From Rebecca billardiae RCC1528 (Eukaryota > Haptophyta), in contig OZ251244.1 of NCBI GenBank assembly GCA_965240325.2, positions 1 to 64,000 on the forward strand: 64,000 bases of DNA, read 5' to 3'. This document shows positions 41,318 to 51,924 of the stretch, one piece after another. The notes beneath the pieces are model-generated. The model was not told the origin of the DNA, searched no databases, and saw nothing but the letters and a program-made list of their open reading frames with translations. Numbering within the stretch: position 1 is the stretch's first letter; each line of letters starts with the position of its first letter. The position numbers and the translations under genes were made by a program.

Positions 41318-42639
41318 GCGAGCTCGTCGTCCGCGCCGCCGTCGGCCGACGCGTCGGCGGCGGCGGCGCCGCCGGCGGCGATGACCGAGAGCGTGCCCAC
41401 GACGACCACCACGTACGCCGTGCACGGCATCCCGATCCGCGCGAGCAGCTGGTAGCGCGCGCACAGCCGCAGCGTGCACAGCGCGGCGCACTCTGCGAGC
41501 GCGGGCGCTGACAGCCGCGAGAACGGCCGCAGCGGCCGGAGCAGCGCGACGCGCGTGGCGGCGGAGACGGTGACGCCGGTGGCGAGCGAGCGCAGGCCGG
41601 TGCGCGCGCGCCGGCGCAGCAGCTGCCGCCGGTGCAGCTCCTCCTGGAAGGGGCGCGAGAGGAAGACGCGCTGCCAGACGTTGACCGCGCCTCCGAGCGT
41701 GGCCACGTGCGTGGACACGCGCACGGACGCGCCGCCAGGTGGCAGCGGCTGCGCGCGGTAGCCCATCGGCATGCCGTGCAGCCGCACGGCGCGCTCGCGC
41801 GCCGTCTCGCGCGCGCCGCCGCCGCCGCGCGTCGGGCTGGGCGGCGCGCCGCCGCCGCGCAGCGGCTCGTCGCGCGCCACCGCCTCGAGCGCGCCGCGGC
41901 CGGCGGCGGCCGCGCCGCGGCCGGCGGCGGCGCCGCCGCTGGCCGCGGCGACCGCGGCTGCGAGCGCGCGCATCTCCTGCGCGAAGAGGACGGACTCGGC
42001 GGGCGGGTCCGAGCTGGCGCGCACGAGCTCGGCCCCGCCCGGGCCCGCCTCGCTGCCGCCGCGCCCGGCCGAGCGCCCGTCGGACGGCGGCGGCTGCCTC
42101 TGCGGCTGCGGCTCCTCTGACCCCTCCGCGCGCGCGCGGCCGCGCGCCGCGGCGCGGCGCGGCGAGGGCGCGGTGTACGGGTGGGCGGGCGAGGGGACGA
42201 TGCGCTCGGGCGGCGCCTGCACCGAGCCGCGCCGGATCGTGCCGCGCAGCGCGCCCGACGGCGGCGGCGGCGGCGCGTCCGCAGAGCGCGAGCGCGCCAG
42301 CCCGAGCGCCGCGCCGCCGAGCGCGTGCGGGTCCGGCACGCGGTGGGCGATGGAGTGGCCCTGGCGCGTGAGCCGGCCGCGCGCGATGAGCACGCCGTTG
42401 GGCAGCATCACCACCGGCCCGCGCGAGCCGCTCACGCCGGGCGCCTCCGCGACGCACGAGCGGTCGACCGGCGGCGGCGCGGCCGCGGCGGCCGCGCGCG
42501 CGTGGTGCAGCATCGGCATGGCGAGGCGCGTGAGCTCGGCGCGCGGCGGCGAGGGCGAGCGCACGGCCGAGCCCGCGCGCGTGCGGTGCGCTCCGCGCCG
42601 CGCCGCCGCGAGCGGCGGGCGCGCGGCCGGGCTGCTCAT
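39004..42639 (-). CDS. Protein with two cyclic-nucleotide-binding-like domains, ~1174 aa
   Basis: The model is exon 42639-40063, intron 40062-39952 (111 nt, CTG/GTGCGC to CCGGCAG; in frame, so inferred from site sequence) and exon 39951-39004. Two cap-family cNMP-binding domains are visible: residues about 370-510 (PFSRLSAPALAECAALCTL, a Gly-rich loop insertion, then LRSGDAYGERALL as the phosphate-binding cassette) and about 540-680 (LLGEWHSVPPGIRLYEQGAP, AALFVLLRGAVRTFA). In the second domain a clear cassette is not obvious, so it may not bind nucleotide. The rest is disordered SP-rich sequence with a helix near residues 1000-1040. Such proteins occur in axonemes (CNBD2-like) and as kinase regulators, but no catalytic domain is seen here. 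It is divergent from CFAP45 across about 270 bp. Confidence 0.7.
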
Positions 42640-42909
42640 GCTGCCAAGCTCTCAGAGGGGCGCGATGCGCGCCGCCATGCCTCGTGTGGCTTTTGTGGCG
42701 CACCCGCGCACCAGCGGCGATGATGAAAGTATGAAACCGTGAGTCCGGCCGGGCGCCTCGAGAGACTTGTTTACCGTAGAGCGTCCGGCGCCGCCATGCT
42801 GCGCCGCCGGGCAGTTCAACTCGCGTCTTTCTGTTTCAGCAGCGCCGCAGCAGCTCAGCCGCCCCGGGGCCCCCAGCGGGCGCAGACCAGCGAGCCGAGC
42901 TCGCGCGCG

Positions 42910-44757
42910 ATGGCGGCGACATTCGCGTCGACGGGCCCGCGCACGCGCATGGGCGGGAGCACGCGCCAGGTCGACGAGTCCCTCTTCGGCAGCGCCAAGG
43001 GCGCGTCCCTCGCCAAGGGCGGCACGCGCCGCTCGTCGGACGTGGCGATCGTGTCCGCCTCGCAGCTCAAGTCTGTGCTCGCGCCCGCGGCGCACGCGGC
43101 GGTGGTGCGCGAGACAGACCTCGAGCGGATCCGCGCGTCGGCGCAGATCAAGACGTGGGACGACGAGAAGCGCGAGCTCCGCTCCGCCGCCGAGGCCCTC
43201 GCCGCGAAGAAGGCCAAGGCGAACGCGCGCAAGGCGTACATGCTGCAGAAGGAGGAGGAGCGCAAGAAGAACGTGCCGCTCACGGACCTGGAGAGGGCGG
43301 ACCTGGAGAAGCGCGAGGTGGTGCTCTCGAACGCCGCGCTCAAGCTCGCCGAGGGGCTCGACGACGTCAAGCAGGTGCGCGCCGCGCGCCGCGCGCCGCG
43401 GCCGCGCCGAGCCGTGCGCCGAGCCGCCGAGCCGCTCCGCCGCGTGCGCCCCGCCGCGTGCGCGCGCGCGCCGCCGCCGCGCAGATGAACGCGATGGCCG
43501 CGGCTGCGAAGACGATGACGATCCGCGACATGCAGCTCGACGAGAAGAAGGAGCTCGAGTTCCGCGAGCTCGAGGAGCAGCGCCGGCTGGACGAGCAGAT
43601 GGAGGGCGAGCGGCTGAAGGCGCTCTCCATGTACGACACGCGCGAGCACAAGCGCGCACTCGACCGGCAGCACGGGGCGAGCGTGCTGCGCATGCAGATG
43701 GCGGACCGCGAGCGGCAGCGGCTGGCGCAGCTGCAGCTGCAGGACCAGGAGCGCGAGGCGATGGTCAAGCAGATCCAGCTCCTCAAGGAGGAGGAGGGCC
43801 GCGCGCAGGCCGAGCGGCGCGAGCAGAACCGCCGGCTGATGGAAGAGGTCGCGCTGGCCAACGCCGAGCAGATCCGGCTCAAGAACCTGCTGGCGGTGGC
43901 GGACAAGGAGGAGGAGCGGCGGATCATGGCGTACAACAAGGAGCGCGAGGCGCGCGAGCGCGAGGAGGCCTTCAACAAGGAGCGCATCCGCGTGGAGAAG
44001 GAGGCGGAGGTGGAGCGCATGAGGTCCGCGCAGCAGCGCATGCAGGACGTGGCCTCCGAGCTCGACGCGCTGCGCATGAAGCGAGCCGACGAGGACAAGG
44101 AGCGGCAGTGGCGGCGCAAGGAGCGCGCGGAGGCGGAGCGGCTGCGCGCGATGCACGCGCAGCTCGCGGAGGCGCGCGAGGCGCAGCGCGAGGAGAAGGT
44201 GCGCGCGCGCCCGCGCCGCGCCCGCCGCCGCCGCGCCCTCGCCGCCGCGCCGCTGAGCCGCGCGCCCCGCCGCGCCGCCGCGCCGCCGTGCGCGCGCGCG
44301 CGCAGGAGCGGCGGATGATCGAGGCGACGCTGCTCGACAAGGAGGAGTTCGACTACACGCTCGCCGTGCAGGCTGAGCAGGAGGCGCGTGACCGCGCGGC
44401 GGCGGAGGCCAAGAAGTCGGCGCAGACCGCGTACAAGGAGGAGCTGCAGGTGCGCCGCCAGCGCCGCCCCGCCATCCAGCGGCACGGCATGCGACCGAGC
44501 GCCCCACGCGCCTCACCCACGCCCGCCCTCCGCCCACTCCGCGGCGCCCCCCTCCGCAGGCCCAGATCGTGATGAACGCGGTGGCGCGCAAGGAGAACAG
44601 GCTGCAGTTCCTCAACGAGGGGCGCTCCTCCGCAGCCGACGCGTTGCACGAAAAGGCAAAGCTCGAGCACATCAAGCAGCGCAAGCTCGCAGAGCTGCGC
44701 ACGCAGGGCGTCACGGGCAAGTATCTCGTCGACCTCGAGAAGAAGACCTTCACCTGA
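42910..44757 (+). CDS. CFAP45: Cilia- and flagella-associated protein 45-like, 506 aa
   Basis: Four exons are 42910-43374, 43485-44198, 44306-44449 and 44560-44757; introns of 107-110 nt all open GTGCGC and close CAG, and each restores frame. After a short N-terminus (MAATFASTGPRTRMGG), nearly the whole protein is a charged coiled coil of the trichohyalin-plectin homology type: ETDLERIRASAQIKTWDDEK, EFRELEEQRRLDEQM, ERRMIEATLLDKEEFDYTLA. It ends HIKQRKLAELRTQGVTGKYL then VDLEKKTF, as expected for CFAP45 tails. CFAP45 lies inside axonemal doublet microtubules and contributes to motility. Length is close to the family's ~550 residues. The start at 42910 sits in good context; upstream in-frame ATGs at 42739 and 42796 are possible. 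CFAP53/MNS1-type paralogues are the main alternative. Confidence 0.75.
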
Positions 44758-45212
44758 CACGGCGCACGGACAGGCGGACCGCCCACCGAGGGCGCCGGCT
44801 GCCCGGGCAGTTGTGGCCGCGAGCCGGATCTGCCATTCCGCCGAGCCGGGCGCGGGCAGTGACCGATTAGTGAAACACGCTGACTGACGCTTGCGGTCGT
44901 CGGGCGTGAGGGCGTCGGACGGTGGGGCGACAAATGACTCGATCTACTGCTAGTTCGCGAAGCCGTACGCGCGCCGGTCCGTGGCGCGCCGGCTGCTGCT
45001 GCTGCCGATGCGATGACGACTGTGACTGCCACGGTCAGGCGACCGTTCCACCGCCGGCCGGAACCGCTCGCGTCAAAACCAGTAGTAGTAGTCGTCGTAT
45101 ACGTCGTAGCGACTCGTCAACCCCACGGCCACGGCCCCGCCGCGCCAGCCGCCTCTCACTGCAGGTCTGCTCGGGCTCTGTCGGCGACAGTCAGCACGAC
45201 AGCTAGTGCCGA
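44758..45212. other. Convergent intergenic region, no gene
   Basis: The region lies between the stops of CFAP45 (+) and the acetyltransferase gene (-). It contains TGACTGACG near 44881 and several GTAGTAGTAGTCGTCG-like triplet runs near 45085. No RNA gene or open frame is supported. Confidence 0.6.
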
Positions 45213-46831
45213 TCACGTGGCGCTGCCGCCCTCGCTGGCCCGCGGCAGCGCGGCGGGCGCGAGGCCCGCACTGTTGGCCTTGACGGCCATCGGCGCCATG
45301 GGCTCGGCGGCGGCACCGACGTCCGCGTCGGACGGCCCCGCACCGTCGGCTGTCGGCCACGGCGCGCGCGCTGCCCCCGCCTGGGCGATCGCGCGGATCG
45401 TCGCCGGCGGCGGGGGCCACGCGTCGGCGGCGAGGCAGCCGGGGCGATGCGGCGCGGGGCCGAGCGGGGCGGACGGCGAGTGCGCGCGCTCGGCCGCCAT
45501 CTGCGCGACGGCGTGCAGCGGCGGCCGCGCGCCCGCGCACACGCCCGCGACTGCCACGTCCACGTCATCCGCGGACGCCTCTGCGGGCGCGGCGTCCGCG
45601 TCCGCGTCCGCGTCCGCGTCCAAGTCCGCGTCCGCGCCCGCGGGCGCGGGCGCGGCGTCCGCCACCTCCGCCTCCACCTCCGCCTCCGCCTCCGCCTCCG
45701 CCTCCGCCTCCGCCTCCGCCTCCGCCTCCGCCTCCGCCTCCGCCTCCGCCTCCGCCTCCGCCTCCGCCTCCGCCTCCGCCTCCGCCTCCGCCTCCGCCTC
45801 CGCCTCCGCGGGCGTGGCGTCCGCCGCCGCCGCCTGCGCGAGCGCCGCGTCGGCGGGTGCGTCGGTGGGCGAGCCGGCCACGCCGGCCGCCGGCGACGCG
45901 GCGGGCGCGCCGTGCGCGTCCGCGCCGCGCTCGGCGGCAGGCGGCTCGGCGGCGGCGCGCGGCGACGCGGCGGCGGACGCGCGCGCGGCCGTGGGGCTGC
46001 GCGGGCTGCGCGCGCCACGCGCCAGCCTGCCGCCCGCGTGGCGCGCGGCGGATGCGCGCGCGCGCGCCGCCCTCCGCGCCGCCTCGCGCTGCGCGGCCTC
46101 CGCCGCGTCGGCGTGCGCGAGCGCGGCGCGCGCCACGTCAAACTCGGCGGCGGTGGGCGCGCGCGGCGCGGGCGTCGGCAGCGCGCCGCCGCCTCCCAGC
46201 TGCGCACGGGCGCGCGCGCACGGCGCGGGGCGCGGTCGCGGCTGAGCGGCGCGGCGCGGCGCGGCGCGGCGCGTTGCGCGCGCGCGTTGCGTGCGCGTGC
46301 CTGCAGCGTGGCCTGCATGAGCTGGCTCCCCTCGAAGTGCCCCACGCCCCAGTGGTAGCGCGAGGGCGGCAGCGCGCCGCGCGGAGCGAGGCCGAACCCG
46401 TGCCTGCGCGCGCACACGCGCGCGCACGCGCACACGTGCACAGGGCGCGGGGCGGGGAGCGGCGGTGGGCGGCGTGTGCGCGCAGCAGCAGCGCAGCACG
46501 GCGCGGCGCTGCGCCGGCCCTCCGCGCCCGCGCCGCGCGCGCACCGCTCGAAGAAGCGCGTGGCGTTGTTGTCCGCGTACGTGAGCACGTGCAGGCAGCC
46601 GAGCGAGCGGCAGTGGCGCAGCGCCGCGCGCATCAGCACGCTGCCCTTGCCGCGGCGCTGCTCGTCCACGCGCAGCGCGCAGAAGGCCATCTCGGCGAAG
46701 CAGCGCGCCACGGCGGGCTTGAGCACGATCACGCCGAGCACGCGGCGCAGCGTGACGTGGCAGCCGCAGCCGGGCCGCGTGCACGCGTCCGCGCCGCCGC
46801 AGCCGCCGCACTCGGCGCCGCCGCCCTCCGG

Positions 46832-46874
<43 letters not shown>

Positions 46875-47989
46875 TCGGCCGCGCCCGGCGCGGCCGCCAC
46901 GCCCGCCGCGCCCGCGGGCACCCGCTTGGTCCGGACGAGCAGCACGCTCTGGTGGTCCGGCGAGAAGATGGTGTTGGCGGCGTGCGCGCGCGTCATGAGG
47001 GGCAGCGCTGCCGCCACCACGTCCACGGCCTGCGCCATCAGACCCACGTCCTGCTGCGCCGTGCAGAGGCTGCCGAGCACGAGCACGCGCTCGGAGCCGC
47101 CCGCCGTCGCGGCCGCCACCGCCGCCTCGTCGCGGATCTCCTGCGCGACGCGCACGCCCGTCGCGACGCACACGCCGCAGCGCCACGCGCCCTCCGGCAC
47201 GGTCTCGAGCGGCGGGTGTGCGCAGCGCTGGTGGTACGCGCGCCCGCAGCCCTCGCCGTCGCACAGCAGGATCTCGTCGCACGCGCGCGCGTCGCCGCCG
47301 CCTGCGCGCGCGCGCGCGCGCGCGCGCGGGTGCGGGTGCGCGCGCCGTGAGCGCGACGGCGGGCGGTCGCGTGGCGCGCGCGCGCGCGTGCGCGTGCGGC
47401 GCTGGCTGGCTCACCGCACGTGGCGCAGAGCGGGTCGTGCGCATTGTGCACCACCGCCGCGGCCTCGGAGGCGGCCATGCTGCCGCCCTCCGCCTCGAGC
47501 GCGGCGAGCGAGGTGGCCGGGTCCTCGTACAGCACGATCGACGAGTACGGCCGGTTCAGCTTCGAGCCCGCCGCGCTCGCGAACTGCGAGGGCGAGAGCA
47601 GTCGCTGGCGCGAGAGCTCGAGCACGCTGCCGTCCGCCTGGTACACGCCGCGCACGCACGGCGGCATGGGCGGCGCGGGCGCGGCGGGCGCGGGCGCGGC
47701 GGCGGCGGCGGGCGCGCCGCCGGCCGCCGCCGCGTCCTTGGAGAGCTTGGCGGCGCGCTCGGCCGCGAGCTCCGCCGCCACCGCCGCCTTGAGCGCGCGC
47801 AGCGTGTGCGCGGACACTGACGGCAGGCCGAGCACGCGCCGCCCGACCGCGCGCGTGATCACGCGGTCGGCCAGGGGCGGGCGCGCGGCGCGGCGCACGC
47901 CGTCGGCGGCGGCGCACGGCGGCGCGGGCGGCGCGGGCGCGGGCGCGTCGGCGCACGGCGCGGGCGCGCCCGCCGCCGCCGCCGCCGAC

Positions 47990-48026
<37 letters not shown>

Positions 48027-49316
48027 GCCCTCCGCGCGCGCGCTGCCGCTCGAGCAGCTGCTGCAGCGCGCACGCCGCGCGCCGCGCCGCCTCGCGCGCG
48101 TCCGCCGAGCGCAGCAGCGCGGGCGCGCGCGGCTGCCACGGCATCGCGCCCGCCTCGTGCGCGGCCCAGCCGGGCGGCACGGGCGGCACGTTGGGCGCGC
48201 CCAGCGCCTCGAGCAGCGCCAGCCGCACCTCGGCGGGCAGCAGCTCGAGCGCGCGCTCGGGCAGGCACGCGGGCAGCGCGGCGCGCACGGCGCGCGCGCT
48301 CGGCCGCACCGCCGCGCCGCCGCCGCCCGGCGCGGCCTCGTCGGCGCGCGGCGCCCAGACGCGCGCGGCGGGGCAGAGCCGCGCGAGCACGCCGCGCGTC
48401 GCGCGCGCGTACGCGCCGCGCACGGCGTCGAGCTCGGCGCGCGACTCGGCCGCCGGCTCGGCGGCGGGCGCGCCGCCGCCGGGCGCGGCGGCGGGCGCGC
48501 ACGCGGGCGCGCACGCGGGCGCCGCCGCCGCCGCCGCCTCCGGCGTGTGCGCCGGCTCGGGCTTGGGCTCGGCGCGCGCGTCGGCGGCGGCGTCGGCGGC
48601 GCCCGCCTCCGCGCCGGCGGCGCGCCTCGCGTGCGCCGGCGCGGCGGGCAGCACGTACCGCGCCCACAGCGCGGCCCACTCCTGCGCCAGCGCGCCCGCG
48701 TCCGCGACGATGGCGGAGCGCGGCTGGTTGAACTGCCGGCAGTTGGCCCAGAGCAGAGCGACGTCCTCGGCGAGGGCGAGCGCGCCGCCCCAGCCGCCGT
48801 CCGGCGCCCACTCGGCCGCCTCGAGCGCCTCGAGCGCGCCGCCCTCTGCGCGCAGGAACGGGTACCCGCCGCGCAGCAGCTTGGCGCAGATCGCGCTGAG
48901 GTCGATGGGCGTGCGCACGCACGCGGCGTAGGCCGGGTACGCGCGCTGGTCCACCGGCTGCAGGAAGGGGCCGGCGCGCACGTCCGCGGCGAGGGCGCCG
49001 AGCGCGCACACGCAGCGGTCGCGCAGGCCCGCGCTGAACGGGCGGCGGCTCGCGCGCGCCGCCGCGCGCGCGCGCCCCTCCGCGCCGCCGCCGCCACTCG
49101 CGCCGCCCTCGCCGCCGCGCCGCCAGCGCGCGGGCAGCCTCCGCCCGAGCGCGAGCTCTCGGAACGAGCCGCCGCCGCCGCCGCCGCCGCGCACGCGCCG
49201 CGCGCGCCCGGCCGCGGGCTCGTCGGCCGAGTCGGAGTCGTCGCTGTCGTGCGCGTGCGCGGGCAGCCGCAGCACCACCGCGCGGCGCGAGCGGCGGCAG
49301 GCGAGGCTGTCGCCAG

Positions 49317-49347
<31 letters not shown>

Positions 49348-51381
49348 GCGGCCGCTCGGGCGGCGCTCGCGCGCGCCGCGCCGCGGGCGCGCGGCGGTGC
49401 CGCCCTTCAGCTTGGCGGTGGGCGCGGCCTCGGCCTCCGCCTCCTCCTCCGAGTCCGAGTCGGCGCTGCCGCGCTCCGACGGCGGCGTGAAGGCCGACTC
49501 GTCCTCGTCCTCGCTGCCGTCGCCGCCCCGCCCGCCGCCCTCCGCCGCAGAGCCGGCGCGGCTGTCAGCGCCCGACTCGCTGCCAGCGCCGCCGCTGCTG
49601 CTGCTGCCGCGCCCCTGGGCGCGGCGGCGGCGGCGGCGCGGCGCCGAGTGCAGGACATCCGCGTCGCCCTCGTCCTCGTCCTCGTCCTCCTCCTCCTCCT
49701 CCTCCTCCTCGTCCTCGCTGCTGCTGCTGCCGCTGCTGCTGCTGCTGCTCATCGCGACGCGCCGCGCCGGCCGGCGCGCGCGCGCCGCCGCGATGCGCTC
49801 GCTGCCGCCGCCGAGCCGCGCGCGCTTGGGGGAGGGGGGCTTGCGCGAGGCGCCGGCACGCGCGCGCGCGGCGGCGCGCGAGCGGGGCGCGGCCGCAGCG
49901 CCGCGCGCCGCGCCGCCCTCCTCCTCCTCGCCCTGCTGCGCGGCGTGCGCGCGGCGTGCGTGCGTGGGCGCGCGGCCATGCGCGCCCGCGCGCGCGGCCG
50001 CGCCGGGCGTGTGCGTGCGCGTGCGCGTGGGCGTGGGCGGCTCGTCCGCGGGCACCGGCTCGAGTGGCGGGAGCGAGGGCGCGCCGAGCGGCGGCGGGAT
50101 GCGCGGCGGCGGCGAGGCCGGCCCCTCGCGCGGCCTCAGCCCGAGCAGCGCGCGCAGCCGCGCCTCGAGCCCGGCGTGCGCCCCGCCCTCCGCCAGCGCC
50201 CGCGCCGCCTCCGCGCTCTGCAGCAGCGCGCACGCGTCCAGCACCGCCTCCGAGAGGCAGGGCAGCGGAGGCAGCGGAGGCAGCGGAGGGGCGGCGGCCG
50301 GGGCGGGCGCGGCGGGCGGCGCGGCGGCATCCTCGGACGCCGGGGCCGCGTCCGCGGCGAGCAGCTCCGCGCCGTGGCCCTCGCCCGGCACGGCGTCCGC
50401 GTCCACGTCCGCGCCGCCGCCCCCGCGCCACGCGTGCACGGCGTCGGGCCTGAGCCGCCCTTTCCAGAAAAGGGGCCGGTGCCGCTCGCAGCAGTAGTAG
50501 TGCTCGAGCTCAGGGCAGCCGCGGTACAGAGGACACAGCGGGCCCGCCGGCGGCGGCGCGTGCCCCTGCTGCGCCTGCCAGCGCGGCGGCGGCTGCTGCG
50601 CGCCCGCCAGCTCGGCGGGCGCGGCGGCGGGTGTGCGCGGTGCTGCAGGTGCGCGCGGGGCCGCCTTTGGCTTGGCGCGCGAGCGCGCGCAGCCCGGCGC
50701 GCGCGGCAGCTTGCATTGGCCCACGTGCCGGTCCGGCCGCGTGCAGCCCGCGTGCTTCGCGCACTGGATCGGCTCGCGCTGGCAGTCCGGCACGCTGCGG
50801 CCAGGCGGCATGCTGCGGCCGGACGGGTGCGCGCCCGGCGGCCGCTTGCGCGAGACGGCGGTGGAGGGTGCGGTGGGGAGTGCGGTGGGGAGTGCGGTGG
50901 AGACGGTGCGCGCGAGCGCCTGGGCGAGCTCGGCGGGCGCAAAGGGCTCGGCCACCGGGCCCGACGCCAGCGCCGCCGGGCCCGCCGCCAGCGCCGCGGG
51001 CGGCCGCACCGGCTGCTCCCCCGCGTCGAAGTGCTCCGCGCCGCCGTGCTCGCAGCCGAGCGCGAGCACCAGCCCGGGCGTGCCGCCGCCCTCGTCCTTG
51101 CCGTCGCTCGCGCCGCTGGGCGTGCGCTCGCTCGACGGGCCCGCGGCCGCGTGCGCGCGCGGCGCCCCGCCCGCGCCGGGCGGCGGCGCGCCCGCCGGCC
51201 CGTCCTCGCACAGCTCGAGCCGCTGCCGCTTGGCCGCGGCGCCGTCGGCCGGCTGCGGCAGCTTGCCGGCTGCGCCGAGCTCGAGCTCCGGGAGGTCGCG
51301 CTGCGCGAGGAAGAGCTTGCGCAGCTCGGCGCGGCGCGTGGCGCGCTCGGCGGGCGTGGGCGGCGACGTGCCGTGCGGCAT
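45213..51381 (-). CDS. Bromodomain-TDBD-PHD-GNAT chromatin acetyltransferase, ~1937 aa
   Basis: Exons 51381-47415, 47301-46545, 46403-46301 and 46199-45213 are joined by introns 47414-47302 (GTGAGC), 46544-46404 (GTGCGC) and 46300-46200 (donor CAG/GCACGC, a GC-AG intron needed to reach the last frame). Residues ~787-905 are a bromodomain (FLQPVDQRAYPAYAACV, TPIDLSAI, WANCRQFN with the acetyl-lysine Asn). Around 1245-1300, RLLSPSQFASAAGSKLNRPY matches the TPL-binding (TDBD/Jas) domain of plant PHD-GNAT proteins. A PHD finger (~1319-1368; CATC, LLCDGEGCGRAYH, WRCGVC) and a GCN5-like acetyltransferase (~1385-1609; MAFCALRVDEQRRGKGS, VLTYADNNATRFFER, HFEGSQLMQ) follow. N-terminal Cys/His clusters near 210-310, a Ser/Glu/Asp tract near 550 and a (Ala-Glu)n tail are disordered. 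It probably reads and writes histone marks in the nucleus, like plant IDM1 but with a bromodomain. Confidence 0.82.
45664..45812. repeat. Hexanucleotide (GCCTCC)n coding for an Ala-Glu tract
   Basis: About 25 near-perfect copies of the hexamer lie in the last exon of the acetyltransferase gene. On the coding strand they specify alternating Glu-Ala with a few Val substitutions, probably a long charged helix. Confidence 0.9.
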
Positions 51382-51924
51382 GGCGCGGTCCGAGCGCCGC
51401 TGCGAGACGCGGCGCGACGGCGTGCGCGCGCGCCCCCCCGGCAGCGTGCGCCCGTCGGCGCTTTGTGCTTACGCTGCCTCGCGTCTGCTCGCCCGCCCAC
51501 TGCCCAGTGGCCGCGCGCACGCGCGCTCACGCCCTTGGACCGTGACCGCCGCCCCTTGCGCCCCCCGCGCCGGCCAGTGAAAACAGAGCGGGCGCCCCCG
51601 AGATGCGATCTGCGCATCATTTCGGGCGGAAAACGGCGCCTTCTGATTGGGCCGCGCCAGCATGCACGAGCGCACTCGAATCGCCATCATGCAGTTTTCC
51701 CCTTGAGGCGGCGCAAATTGCGCCAGCCCGCCTAGTCAGCAGCTGCGCTGAATCAAGCATCGATACATCCTCATCAGGGCCACCGCGCTAAAGTTTAGGG
51801 CTAAAGTTTACCGCTCAACGGGTCGGTGGGTACCCGGGGCCGCCGGCAACCCGAGACGTGCAAAAATGGCGCCGCTCTCTGCTGGTCATCTGCCCGAGGC
51901 TAACAAGGTGGGCGCGCGCCGCCC
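51382..51924. other. Intergenic region upstream of the acetyltransferase gene, no gene supported
   Basis: The sequence separates two minus-strand genes and should contain the acetyltransferase promoter and the SLU7 3' end. It has lower GC and a direct repeat GGGCTAAAGTTTA / GCGCTAAAGTTTA at 51786-51812. A short plus-strand frame from 51866 (MAPLSAGHLPEANK, followed by GTGGGC) resembles a first exon but has no partner on that strand. No RNA gene was seen. Confidence 0.55.

Noticed and set aside
51866-51924. Possible first exon MAPLSAGHLPEANK followed by a GTGGGC donor
   Set aside because: No plus-strand exon follows; the next DNA is the SLU7 gene on the opposite strand.
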